Shown in pieces: positions 8,519 to 16,697 of a DNA stretch of 64,000 bases. Made by a program: the position numbers and the translations under genes. Numbering within the stretch: position 1 is the stretch's first letter; each line of letters starts with the position of its first letter. Below the pieces are notes generated by a model. The model saw only the letters and a list, made by a program, of their open reading frames with translations. It searched no databases and had not been told where the DNA came from. Origin of the DNA: Prauserella muralis (GTDB taxonomy: Bacteria > Actinomycetota > Actinomycetes > Mycobacteriales > Pseudonocardiaceae); assembly GCF_003202285.1 (NCBI RefSeq), contig NZ_MASW01000001.1, positions 1,054,001 to 1,118,000 on the forward strand, in the 5' to 3' direction.

Positions 8519-9706
8519 GTGACCTCCGTGAACGCCGCGCCGTACGACGTCGCGACGAAGGATCTGGACCCGCCGCTGGCGATCGTCGACCTGGCCGCGT
8601 TCGACGCCAACGCCGACGACCTCGTGCACCGCGCGGCGGGCCGTCCGGTGCGGGTGGCGAGCAAGTCGGTGCGATGCAGGCACCTACTCGACCGTGTGCT
8701 CGCGCGGCCCGGGTTCGCCGGGCTGCTGTGCTACTCGCTGTCCGAGGCGGTGTGGCTGTACGAGCAGGGCACCAGCGACGACCTCGTCGTCGCCTACCCC
8801 ACCGTCGACCACGACGCGCTGCGCAGGCTCGCCGCCGATGACGGTGCCCGCGCCGCGATCACGATCATGGTCGACTCGAGCGAGCACCTCGACGTCGTCG
8901 ACGCCGCGCTGGGCGGGCATCACCCGCAGATCCGGGTCTGTCTCGAACTCGACGCGTCGTGGCGGCCGCTGCCCGGTGTGCATGTCGGCACCCGCCGCTC
9001 GCCGGTGTTCACCCCGGCCGAGGCGGCGGCCCTCGCCGGTGAGATCACCGCGCGGCCGGGCTTCCGGCTCGCGGGGCTGATGGCCTATGAGGGACAGATC
9101 GCCGGCGTGCCCGACGGTGCTCCCGGCCTGCGTGGCGGTGTGGTGCGCTGGATGCAGCGGCGCTCGGCGGCCGAACTGGCCCGCCGCAGGGCGGCGGCGG
9201 TGGCGGCCGTACGCCGGGTTGCCGACCTGGAGTTCGTCAACGGCGGCGGCACCGGCAGCCTGGAGACCACCAGCGCCGAGCGCGCCGTCACCGAGGTCAC
9301 CGCCGGATCGGGGCTCATCGGGCCCGCGCTGTTCTCGCGGTACACGCGGTTCAGCCCGCGCCCTGCCGCGCTGTTCGCCCTTCCCGTGGTGCGCAGGCCC
9401 AACCGGACGATCGCCACGCTGTTCTCCGGCGGCTACGTCGCCTCCGGGCAGGCGGGGCCGTCGCGGCTGCCGACGCCGTACCTGCCCCCGGGCCTGCGGC
9501 TGCTCGGGGTGGAGGGGGCAGGTGAAGTGCAGACGCCGGTGACCGGGGCCGCCGCCCGAGACCTGCGCCTCGGTGACCGCGTGTGGTTCCGCCACGCCAA
9601 GGCAGGCGAACTCGCCGAGCGCTTCAGCCACTACCACCTGGTGAACGGTGACCGGGTGGAGAGCACGGTGCCGACGTATCGCGGCGAGGGCCAGTCGTTC
9701 GGCTGA
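8519..9706 (+). CDS. Amino acid deaminase/aldolase (D-threonine aldolase-like, PLP fold III)
   Basis: 395 residues from GTG. PPLAIVDLAAFDANADDL and VRVASKSVRCRHLLDRVL contain the PLP-binding lysine (ASKS) of the alanine-racemase N-terminal fold. It continues with GLMAYEGQIAGV, LEFVNGGGTGSLETT and LFSGGYVASGQAG. The C-terminal D-Ser dehydratase-like domain (FSHYHLVNGDRV) carries His residues that bind a divalent metal in DSD1/D-threonine aldolases. The product acts on beta-hydroxy amino acids. It lies divergent from the lactone oxidase. Leader is short and no clear Shine-Dalgarno is seen. Confidence 0.88.
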   Translation: MTSVNAAPYDVATKDLDPPLAIVDLAAFDANADDLVHRAAGRPVRVASKSVRCRHLLDRVLARPGFAGLLCYSLSEAVWLYEQGTSDDLVVAYPTVDHDALRRLAADDGARAAITIMVDSSEHLDVVDAALGGHHPQIRVCLELDASWRPLPGVHVGTRRSPVFTPAEAAALAGEITARPGFRLAGLMAYEGQIAGVPDGAPGLRGGVVRWMQRRSAAELARRRAAAVAAVRRVADLEFVNGGGTGSLETTSAERAVTEVTAGSGLIGPALFSRYTRFSPRPAALFALPVVRRPNRTIATLFSGGYVASGQAGPSRLPTPYLPPGLRLLGVEGAGEVQTPVTGAAARDLRLGDRVWFRHAKAGELAERFSHYHLVNGDRVESTVPTYRGEGQSFG

Positions 9707-9739
9707 GCCCGTCGGCGGCGTGCCGGCCCAACACGCGGT

Positions 9740-9782
9740 TCGTCCACACCTGGGGACAGCTGTGGACAAAGCCTGTGGACTA
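9740..9782. promoter_or_regulatory. Cluster of DnaA-box-like 9-mers between convergent genes
   Basis: TGTGGACAA at 9761-9769 is the exact complement of TTGTCCACA, the high-GC actinobacterial DnaA box. TCGTCCACA at 9740-9748 and TGTGGACTA at 9774-9782 each differ at one base. A weaker match TGGGGACAG lies at 9751-9759. The arrangement also forms a 7-bp inverted repeat (GTCCACA/TGTGGAC). No replication genes are nearby, so this is not the origin. A terminator-like role is the alternative. Confidence 0.4.
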
Positions 9783-10418
9783 CTCGCCGAACCGGCTGGC
9801 CAAATAGCCCTTGATCAGGGCTTTCGTCTCCGTCACGACCTCGGGGTCGCCCTGTGGATCGACCCGGAAGGCGAAGTTCAGCAGGCCGTCGGCCGCCTCG
9901 ACCGCGATCGAGATGGGCAGGGTGACCTCTTCTGGCGACAAGTCGACATGCCGTGTCACGAGGTTGGCCAGGGAGTCGGTGATGACGCGGTTGTTGGTGC
10001 GCTGGTCGTCCAGCAGGCGCAGGTCCACCACGTCGCCGAAGTGCACCTTGGAAAATCCCGGAACCTCGCGGTGCATCTGCAGGTAGATGTCCAGCAGCGA
10101 GTCGACCACGTCCCACCAGTGCCGGTGGTCGAGCGTGCTCAGCCGCTCGCTCACGGCGGCAACGAACCGTTCGAGATTCCGCTGTGTCAGCGCCTGGACG
10201 ACGGCGCGCTTGTCGGGGAAGAACTGGTAGAGCGAACCCACCGCGACGCCCGCCCGCTTGGCGATCAGCGTCGTGGTGAGGGCCTCGTAGCCCATCTCCT
10301 CCAGCAGTTCGGCGCTCGCGTCCAGCATCCGCTCGACACGCTTCGCGCTGCGCTGCTGGACGGGTTGCCGACGCAGTGGCGTCGTCTCGGCCTGGGTCGC
10401 GGCCTGCTTGTCGGACAC
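9780..10418 (-). CDS. TetR/AcrR family transcriptional regulator
   Basis: 212 residues from GTG at 10418, chosen because GAGGAG lies 8 bases upstream; an ATG far upstream would add an odd leader. The N-terminal HTH is clear: RVERMLDASAELLEEMGYEA, LTTTLIAKRAGVAVGSLYQF and FPDKRAVVQALTQRN. The C-terminal ligand domain is of the AefR/TetR_C type with DIYLQMHREVPGF. It has no target gene directly divergent within 400 bp, so it may control itself or distant genes. A palindrome at 10455-10464 is a candidate operator. Confidence 0.92.
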   Translation of the reverse strand: MSDKQAATQAETTPLRRQPVQQRSAKRVERMLDASAELLEEMGYEALTTTLIAKRAGVAVGSLYQFFPDKRAVVQALTQRNLERFVAAVSERLSTLDHRHWWDVVDSLLDIYLQMHREVPGFSKVHFGDVVDLRLLDDQRTNNRVITDSLANLVTRHVDLSPEEVTLPISIAVEAADGLLNFAFRVDPQGDPEVVTETKALIKGYLASRFGE

Positions 10419-10847
10419 GTCGTGCTCCTCGCTGTGCAGGTCAGCGACTTTATCGTGTCGACACCGCGCGTCACGGTCGAGTGAACACTTCGGACTCACC
10501 AGAGGCACAGGGCCGGAACATGGGAACCGCGGGCCGGTGCCGGTCGGGGGAGGGGGAGTGCAACGGCACCGGCCCGCGGAGCTTCGGGGCCGCGCTGTGG
10601 GCGCGGGATGGTGGGGCGGGGATGTCCACAGCTTGCGATATGCAATTGTGCGGCGACGATCTGATCATCAACCTAACGACGGATTACGCCGTTGGCTAGG
10701 GGTTACGTCACATTCCTTCGATTAATCGGGGAACAGTGGGGGACCGGGGAGACCGGCGGCCGGCTCATCGCGCTCGGGGGTACGGACGAACCGGCCGCCG
10801 GTCGGCGAGCGAACTCGCCGTCTTTCGGGGCCGCTACCGGGCGGGGA
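10419..10847. other. Intergenic region upstream of tetR and downstream of the Cys-rich gene
   Basis: 429 bp without a supported gene. It holds the tetR leader and palindrome, a one-mismatch DnaA-like box ATGTCCACA at 10622-10630, an AT-richer stretch at 10630-10735 with an imperfect palindrome around 10671-10699, a perfect 13-bp inverted repeat (GACCGGCGGCCGG at 10751-10763 with its complement at 10791-10803), and a 7-bp hairpin with a four-base loop at 10803-10820, partly overlapping the larger repeat. Confidence 0.5.
10455..10464. promoter_or_regulatory. Palindrome GTGTCGACAC, candidate TetR operator
   Basis: A perfect 10-bp palindrome 37 bp upstream of the tetR start codon, adjacent to GATAAA on the minus strand that could act as a -10 element. 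Its location suits autoregulation by the TetR protein. No protein-specific consensus is known for this subgroup. Confidence 0.35.
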
Positions 10848-11276
10848 TCATCCGGCGATGGCGTGCCGGGGAGTCGGCGGTGGGACCAGCGCGTGCCTGC
10901 CCGACTGCTGCTGGCGCGGCACCTGCTGGGACTCGGCCTGCGTGCCGTGGACCTGCTCCGTGGAACGGCGGCGCACCCTGCCCCGCGAGTCCTGCTGCGG
11001 AGCCAGCCCGCCTGCCACGAGGTGCTCGTGCGCCACCTGCCACACCGAGCACGGCGCCTTGCACCTGTGCCACCGGGTGGAGCACGTGGGGCAGTCGCCT
11101 CGCTCGTCGGGCTCGTGCGCCCGCAGCATCGCGCGCCAGCCCTCGGTCAGCCGGGGCAGCTCGGAGCGAGCGACGGAGACCAGGGACGGGGCGTCCGCGC
11201 GGTCCGCGAGGTCGGAGAGCATGTCGAGGCGTTCCCACACCGCATTGCGGAGTACTTGCCCGAGGATCTGATCCAC
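10848..11276 (-). CDS. Small Cys/His-rich (zinc-finger-like) protein
   Basis: 142 residues from GTG at 11276, just after the upstream gene; the frame remains open further up but overlaps that gene. An N-terminal helical part (VDQILGQVLRNAVWERLDMLSDLADRAD) is followed by RAHEPDERGDCPTCSTRWHRCKAPCSVWQVAHEHL, where four Cys and two His could bind zinc or a cluster. The C-terminal 50 residues are Arg/Gln rich and low complexity. It follows the 111-residue gene within 13 bp and is probably cotranscribed. Function unknown; a regulatory partner of the divergent XRE-TPR protein is possible. Confidence 0.7.
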   Translation of the reverse strand: MDQILGQVLRNAVWERLDMLSDLADRADAPSLVSVARSELPRLTEGWRAMLRAHEPDERGDCPTCSTRWHRCKAPCSVWQVAHEHLVAGGLAPQQDSRGRVRRRSTEQVHGTQAESQQVPRQQQSGRHALVPPPTPRHAIAG

Positions 11277-11289
11277 CTGGAACTCACCG

Positions 11290-11625
11290 TTACCTTTCCG
11301 CCAGTTTGGCGGCTTCGTTGAGCGCGGCCCGCAGCTGGCCGAGCTGGCCTGCCGACAGTCGCGCCGTCTCGCCGGGGGGACCGACGAGAACCACTTCACC
11401 GTCGTCCACGAACACCGTCACGCAGCGCTCGCGACTGATGAGGTCACCGCACTGCACACGCCACACGACCTGTCCGCCCTCGTACCGGCGGGCGCTCGCG
11501 GCGCGCGGGTCCGTCGCCGACGCTGACGACAGGGGCTGGCGCGGCCTCTCGCCTACCGGGGGTCGGCGCACGGTGGTCGTGCCGGTCGCAGCACGGCCTG
11601 CTGTGATCGAGTGCACGAACTCCAC
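11290..11625 (-). CDS. Hypothetical protein, 111 residues
   Basis: Start GTG at 11625 is preceded by GGAGAA at a normal distance; upstream codons give only a low-complexity extension. The first 40 residues are disordered (Arg/Pro/Ser). The second half reads YEGGQVVWRVQCGDLISRERCVTVFVDD, then GEVVLVGPPGETARLSAGQLGQLRAAL, a small beta-rich module ending in a helix. It has two Cys but no known motif. It lies divergent from the XRE-TPR gene across a 321-bp gap, and ahead of the Cys-rich gene. I do not recognise the family. Confidence 0.65.
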   Translation of the reverse strand: MEFVHSITAGRAATGTTTVRRPPVGERPRQPLSSASATDPRAASARRYEGGQVVWRVQCGDLISRERCVTVFVDDGEVVLVGPPGETARLSAGQLGQLRAALNEAAKLAER

Positions 11626-11946
11626 GTCTTTCTCCGCTCTCTCCCGGGCGGCTCCGCGCCCCTGGGTCTCACGCTGTCTCAACGCTCGAGTCTTCGGTTG
11701 TTGGTCGCTCTCCGTGACTGCGGACCGTGTTCGTCCGGCCACGAAGGTCTGCGAACTACATTGCGACGAAAAGAACGGCGAAAGAAGCCTCGGTGGGCGT
11801 CATAGCGGCGACCGGCGCGAGTTCGACGTTAAACGGTCAAAGGAGTTCGGCCCGGCCGATCAGCTCCCACAAACAGCGTTTCGCGCGGTTGAATGGGGGT
11901 GCCTACGCTGCATACCGACGCCCGACAGGACTGTGGAGGCGCGCAG

Positions 11947-13314
11947 ATGGATGCCAACGACGCGAAGCAGGGTCGCATCAATCCGGAGCTCTGGGAAGCA
12001 CCGGAGATGCGCGACGCCCTCGCGGCGCGCAACGTCAGTGAGGTCTATCGGCAACTGCGCAAGCACGGCATCTCGCAGCGGCAGATCGCCGCGATGACCG
12101 GCCAGTCACAGTCCGAGGTCTCGGAGATCCTCAAGGGCAGGCAGGTCATGGCCTATGACGTGCTCGCGCGGATCTCCGAAGGCCTGGGCATCCCTCGTGG
12201 ATTCATGGGCCTCGCCTACGACGAGGCCACGGAGATTCAGGTCGTCGGCGCGGCCGACGAGCAGCAGGCTGAGGAGGACGAGTCCGTGAAACGGCGGAAG
12301 TTCCTCGCGCACGCCGCACAGGTGACGATGGGGGCCGCGGTCTTCGGGCCGACCTCCAACGCCTGGGCGGCGAGTCCCGCAAGGACCCCCGCACCTGGAC
12401 GGATCGGCATGACCGACGTCCGGCAGGTGGAAGCGGCAACCAGGGCGCTGCGCGCGCTCGACTACCAGTACGGCGGAGGGTTCTGTCGCGACGCCGTCGT
12501 CGCGCAGCTGTCGTGGGGACAGCAGATGCTCCAGGCCAGCGGCACGGAGCTGGTGAAGTCCCGGCTCTACGTGGCGCTGGCCGACCTGCACAGTCTCGCG
12601 GGCTGGACGTCGTTCGACATCGGGCTCATCGACTCCGCGCGCGGACACTTCGCCAACGCGCTGGACCTGGCCAAACAGGGCGAGAACCACCCGCTCGTGG
12701 CCAACATCCTGTACCGGATGGGCCGGGTGTACCTGCACCAGGAGGCGCCGAACGACGCGCTGAAACTGTTCCAGCTCGGCCAGATCGCGGCGCAGGAGTC
12801 CGGTTCCGAGCTGGCGGTGGCGGTGCTGTGCGCCAACGAGGCGTGGGCGTACGCGATGATGGGCAACGCCGAGCAGGCGGTGAAGCTGCTCAACCGGACC
12901 AGGGACGAGTTCTCGCGGGCCGACCTGGCCAACGCCGAGTCGTGGGTGCGGTTCTTCAACGAGACCGACGTCTACGCGATGATCGGCACGGTGCACACCG
13001 CGCTCGCGCAGTCGGCGGACAACGCGCACACCAGGTATGCCATCCCGGCCCTGAGCAAGGCCATCGACTCCTACGGCGACGACATGGCGAGGAGCAAGAC
13101 GTTCAACCTGAGCATGCTCGCCACCAACCACATGATTGACGGCGACATCGACCACGGCGTCAAGGTCGGCGGCAAGGCGCTGGACTGCGCCGAGGGCCTC
13201 AAGTCGGCCCGCGTGGAGCAGCGCATGCGGCCGCTCAAGGACGAGGCCGTGCGGCGCAGCAACAACGCCGACGCCCGCGACTTCGTGGATCGCATGAACG
13301 CGTTCTTCGCGTGA
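11947..13314 (+). CDS. XRE-family transcriptional regulator with TPR-like C-terminal half
   Basis: 455 residues; ATG at 11947 follows GGAGG. Residues about 25-80 form the HTH (VYRQLRKHGISQRQIAAMTG, QSQSEVSEILKGRQ, LARISEGLGIPRGFMGLAY). Residues 115-140 (KRRKFLAHAAQ ... SNAWA) look like a twin-arginine signal, yet sit after the DNA-binding domain. Residues about 160-450 are helical repeats (LYVALADLHSLAGW, ILYRMGRVYLHQEAPNDALKLF, MGNAEQAVKLLNR). This architecture is common in actinomycete developmental and antibiotic regulators. The APH-fold gene follows after one base, so both are probably coupled. Confidence 0.9.
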   Translation: MDANDAKQGRINPELWEAPEMRDALAARNVSEVYRQLRKHGISQRQIAAMTGQSQSEVSEILKGRQVMAYDVLARISEGLGIPRGFMGLAYDEATEIQVVGAADEQQAEEDESVKRRKFLAHAAQVTMGAAVFGPTSNAWAASPARTPAPGRIGMTDVRQVEAATRALRALDYQYGGGFCRDAVVAQLSWGQQMLQASGTELVKSRLYVALADLHSLAGWTSFDIGLIDSARGHFANALDLAKQGENHPLVANILYRMGRVYLHQEAPNDALKLFQLGQIAAQESGSELAVAVLCANEAWAYAMMGNAEQAVKLLNRTRDEFSRADLANAESWVRFFNETDVYAMIGTVHTALAQSADNAHTRYAIPALSKAIDSYGDDMARSKTFNLSMLATNHMIDGDIDHGVKVGGKALDCAEGLKSARVEQRMRPLKDEAVRRSNNADARDFVDRMNAFFA

Positions 13315-13315
13315 G

Positions 13316-14263
13316 GTGACGGCGCGGCGGGAAGGCCGAGAGCGAGGAGGGGTCCCCTTCAGGGGCGCGGCGGCTGTGGACGGCCGGTTCACCAGGGACA
13401 AGCTCGACGAGGTGCTGGCGCAGACCTGCGCCCGCCTCGGGCTCGACGCCCGGGGCGCCGCGCTGCTGCGGTTCACCAACAACGCGGTGTACTCGCTGGC
13501 CCGCGACCCCGTCGTCGTGCGCATCGTGGGATCCCGTGCGCTGCGCCACCGCGCCCGCAAGGTGGTCGCGGTGGCGCGGCACTTCGCCGCTCACGACGTG
13601 CCCGCCATCCGGCTGCTGGACGGCGCCGCCCAGCCGCTGCACGTCGGCGAGCACGTCGTGACCGTGTGGGAACGCGTGCCCGACACCGGGCGGAGGGCGA
13701 CGTCGGCGGAGCTGGCCCGGCTGCTGCGCCGGGTGCATGCTCTGCCTGCTCCGGACGGCGTAGGCGCGTGGTCGCCGCTCGCCGACGTGCGGGCCAGGGT
13801 CGCCGACGCCGAGGAACTGGACACCGACGACCGGCGCTTTCTGCTCCAGCGCTGTGACGAGGTGCAGAAGCGCCTGGAGACGGTGACGTTCGCCCTGCCC
13901 CGTGCGCTGGTGCACGGCGACGCACACCCCGGCAACGTCATCGTCGGCCCGGACGGGCCGGTGCTGTGCGACTTCGATTCGGCCTGCTCGGGCCCGCCGG
14001 AATGGGACCTGACGCCGCTCGCCGTGGGCCGGGAGCGCTTCGGTGACCCCTCGGCCTGGTACCGGGGGCTGGCGGAGACGTACGGCTTCGACGTGGTCCG
14101 CTGGGAGGGCTTCGAGGTGCTCCGCGCCGCCCGCGAGCTCAAGCTGACCACGAGCGTCCTGCCAATCCTGCGCAGCCATCCTTCGGTCCGGCACGAGCTG
14201 CACCGCAGGCTCGACGACCTTCGGGCGGGCCGCCAGCACACGCGCTGGGTCCGGTACCGCTGA
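13316..14263 (+). CDS. Phosphotransferase, aminoglycoside-phosphotransferase (APH) fold
   Basis: 315 residues if GTG at 13316 is used, overlapping nothing but only one base after the XRE stop; GTG at 13376 would remove a low-complexity 20-residue leader and is plausible. The kinase core shows FTNNAVYSLARDPVVVRI, ALVHGDAHPGNVIVG (Brenner HxDxxxxN motif, catalytic Asp) and VLCDFDSACSGPPEWDLT (metal-binding Asp). The family phosphorylates small hydroxylated molecules, not only antibiotics. Coupling to a regulator hints at a signalling or metabolite role. Confidence 0.88.
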   Translation: MTARREGRERGGVPFRGAAAVDGRFTRDKLDEVLAQTCARLGLDARGAALLRFTNNAVYSLARDPVVVRIVGSRALRHRARKVVAVARHFAAHDVPAIRLLDGAAQPLHVGEHVVTVWERVPDTGRRATSAELARLLRRVHALPAPDGVGAWSPLADVRARVADAEELDTDDRRFLLQRCDEVQKRLETVTFALPRALVHGDAHPGNVIVGPDGPVLCDFDSACSGPPEWDLTPLAVGRERFGDPSAWYRGLAETYGFDVVRWEGFEVLRAARELKLTTSVLPILRSHPSVRHELHRRLDDLRAGRQHTRWVRYR

Positions 14264-14283
14264 ACGGAGGAATGCGTGCCGCG

Positions 14284-14325
14284 GGACCGTTTCGTCCGGC
14301 GTGAACAACGGTCCGGAACGATTTT
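14284..14325 (+). terminator. Candidate rho-independent terminator after the APH gene
   Basis: GGACCGTT (14284-14291) pairs with AACGGTCC (14307-14314) across a 15-base loop, followed within six bases by ATTTTT. It lies 20 bp after the APH stop on the same strand. Confidence 0.55.
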
Positions 14326-14476
14326 TCGGCGCATTCAGCGCTAAGAACTGACCGTTCGTCGTTTGCGGGTATTCCGGTGGCACTGCGTGACAATTTCGGT
14401 TGAACCGATCACCTCTGGCGAGCGAATCGTTGGTCCAACGTGCAAGTTGCGGACACCCTGTGTTAACGACCGGCGC

Positions 14477-16576
14477 TCAGGTGCTGGTGCCGCCCACGTC
14501 GCGCAGCCGTTGCGCCACCTCACCGGCCTCCGGCCTGCCCAGCTCGGTGAAGATCGGCAGCACCAGCTCGTACCGCCTCCTCGCCTCGTCGGCCCGCCCC
14601 TCCAGCTCGGCGACCTCGGCGAGCACCTGCATGGCGCGGGCCTGCTCGAACACCGAACCGTGCCGCCGCATGGCCTCCTCGGCGTCGGTCACGTGGCCGC
14701 GCGCCTCGGTGAAGCGCCCCTGATGGCCGAGGGCCCGCGCGAGATCGATGCGCGCCCTGGCCACGTTGTAGGCGTCGCCCTGCTCGGTGAGCAGCGACCT
14801 CGCCTCCTCCAGATGGCCGATCGCCTCGGCGGCACGTCCCGCTTTCGTCTCGGTGACGCCGAGGTTCACCAGCGCGAGCGCGACGTCGTGCTCGCGGCCC
14901 AGCTCCCGGGAGCGCCGCAGGTCGTCGGTGAACTCGCGCAGCGCGTCGCCGAGCCTGCCCTCCGCCAGCGCCACCAGGCCGAGGCCCTCGACGGACCTGA
15001 TCGCGGCGGCCTGGTCGCCATCGGCGGGCAGCGTCTCCAGTGCTCCGCGGTAGTGCTCGATCGCCTCGGCGAACCGCCCTGCGCCCCGGCACGCGGCGCC
15101 ACAGCGGTTGCGCATGATGGCCTCCGCGTACGCGTTGCCCCACTCGCGCGCACAGCGGGCGCCGAGCTGGCTGACCGTGAGGAAGTCGCGGTAGTGCTTG
15201 CGGAGCAGGAACAGCGGCCACATCGCGTCGCCGAGCTGCCAGGCCAGTCGCGGCAGCCCCAGCTGGGCCGCCGTCCGCATGGCCGAGAGCAGGTTCGTCC
15301 GCTCCCGTTCGAGCCAGTCCAGCGCCTCGCCGGTGGCCGGCAGCGACGACGGGTCCGGCCTGCGCTGGGTGTACTCGTAGCGAATCGGTTCCTGGTCGGG
15401 GGTCACCAGGTGCTCGGTGGAGCGGGCCGCGCGCAGGTACCACTCGAGGATGCGCAGCTGCGCGGCCTCGCGCTCGTCGGCGCTGTCGTGCCGCTCGGCC
15501 TTCTCGACGGCGTGCAGCCGCTGCAGGTCGTGGAAGACGTAACGGTCCTCGTCCGGCTCCGTGAGCATGCTCACCTCGACCAGCTCGTCGAGCAGCGGCA
15601 CCGTGTCCGCCACGGGCAGGCCCGCCGCTGCCGCCGCCGCGCCGGTGCTGACCTCGGCGCCGGGATGCAGACCGAGCAGCCGGTACAGCCGGGCGGCCTC
15701 GGGCGGCAGCGCGTCGTAGGCGAGGTCGAACGTGGCCTGCACGGAGTCCTCCTCGTGCCGGGCCGACAGCACCGCGAGCCTGCGCCGTCCCACGCCGAGG
15801 TCCGCGGCGGTCCTGGCCAGCGAGGCACGGGGCTTCGTCGCGAGCCGCGCCGCCACCGAGCACAGCGCGATGGGCAGCCCCGCGGTGAGCCGGACGATCG
15901 TCGTGGCGTGTGCCCGCTCAGTATCCACCCGATCTTCGCCGAGCGCGGCGCGCAGCAGGGCGATTCCGTGCTCGGCCTGGAACGGCTCCAGCGACAGCAG
16001 GCGGGCGCCCTCGGCCACGGTCAGCCCGCCCAGCGAGCGCCTGCTGGTCACCACGACCAGGCTGCCCGGCGCGGCCGGGATCAGCGGCCGCACCTGCGCC
16101 TCGGAGTCGGCGTTGTCCAGCAGCACCAGCAGGGGCGTACGAGCGGTGAGGGTGCGGTACAGCGCGCCCTGCTCCTCGACGTCGAGCGGCACCCTGCTGC
16201 CCGGCACGCCGAGCGCCCGCAGGAACTGGCCCAGCAGCTCGCCGACGGCCACGGGCCCGGTCGGGTCGAACGCGCCGAGGCTGGCGTGCAGGTGCCCGCC
16301 GGGGAAGTCGTCCCGCAGGCCGTGCAGCCAGTGCAGCGCGAGCGCGGTCTTGCCGACCCCGCCCGGTCCGGTGATCAGCTGGACGGAGGGCCGGTCGCCG
16401 CCGTCGGCGGTGAGCACCCGGCGCAGCGTGTCCAGCTCGCCGACGCGGTTGGTGAACCTGGCGGGCGGCCGTTTGAGCTGCCGCGGCGCGGGCGGGCCCG
16501 CGCGATCCGGCTGCGCGCCCGCGTCGACGGTGACACCGGCGCCCCGCTGAAGGGGCACCGACGGATTGCTGGTCAC
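14477..16576 (-). CDS. STAND-type NTPase with TPR repeats (AfsR-like without DNA-binding domain)
   Basis: 699 residues. A disordered N-terminal 35 residues leads to FTNRVGELDTLRRVL and Walker A LITGPGGVGKTALALHWLHG (Lys76). Walker B LLVLLDNADS, RLTAGLPIALCSVAARLA and VQATFDLAYDALPPEAARLYRLL are the NB-ARC features. From about residue 400 there are helical repeats (GRFAEAIEHYRGAL, GRAAEAIGHLEEARSLL, GRFTEARGHVTDAEEAM). It resembles the AfsR/SARP regulators but the OmpR-like DNA-binding domain is missing, so it probably acts as a signalling ATPase. It is convergent with the APH gene. Confidence 0.9.
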   Translation of the reverse strand: MTSNPSVPLQRGAGVTVDAGAQPDRAGPPAPRQLKRPPARFTNRVGELDTLRRVLTADGGDRPSVQLITGPGGVGKTALALHWLHGLRDDFPGGHLHASLGAFDPTGPVAVGELLGQFLRALGVPGSRVPLDVEEQGALYRTLTARTPLLVLLDNADSEAQVRPLIPAAPGSLVVVTSRRSLGGLTVAEGARLLSLEPFQAEHGIALLRAALGEDRVDTERAHATTIVRLTAGLPIALCSVAARLATKPRASLARTAADLGVGRRRLAVLSARHEEDSVQATFDLAYDALPPEAARLYRLLGLHPGAEVSTGAAAAAAGLPVADTVPLLDELVEVSMLTEPDEDRYVFHDLQRLHAVEKAERHDSADEREAAQLRILEWYLRAARSTEHLVTPDQEPIRYEYTQRRPDPSSLPATGEALDWLERERTNLLSAMRTAAQLGLPRLAWQLGDAMWPLFLLRKHYRDFLTVSQLGARCAREWGNAYAEAIMRNRCGAACRGAGRFAEAIEHYRGALETLPADGDQAAAIRSVEGLGLVALAEGRLGDALREFTDDLRRSRELGREHDVALALVNLGVTETKAGRAAEAIGHLEEARSLLTEQGDAYNVARARIDLARALGHQGRFTEARGHVTDAEEAMRRHGSVFEQARAMQVLAEVAELEGRADEARRRYELVLPIFTELGRPEAGEVAQRLRDVGGTST

Positions 16577-16697
16577 GCGCGTGCCTCCTGCCCGAAAGGA
16601 AAACCGCGGTGATCATCGCTCACCGTGGTGGTGCCGATACGGCGGAAGCGGGGGAATTACGCCGTCCAGAGCAGTGGGTGACGGCGAACGGCGGTGC

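Noticed and set aside
14363-16612. A 749-codon plus-strand frame over the STAND ATPase gene
   Set aside because: No recognisable motif, antisense to a well-supported protein.
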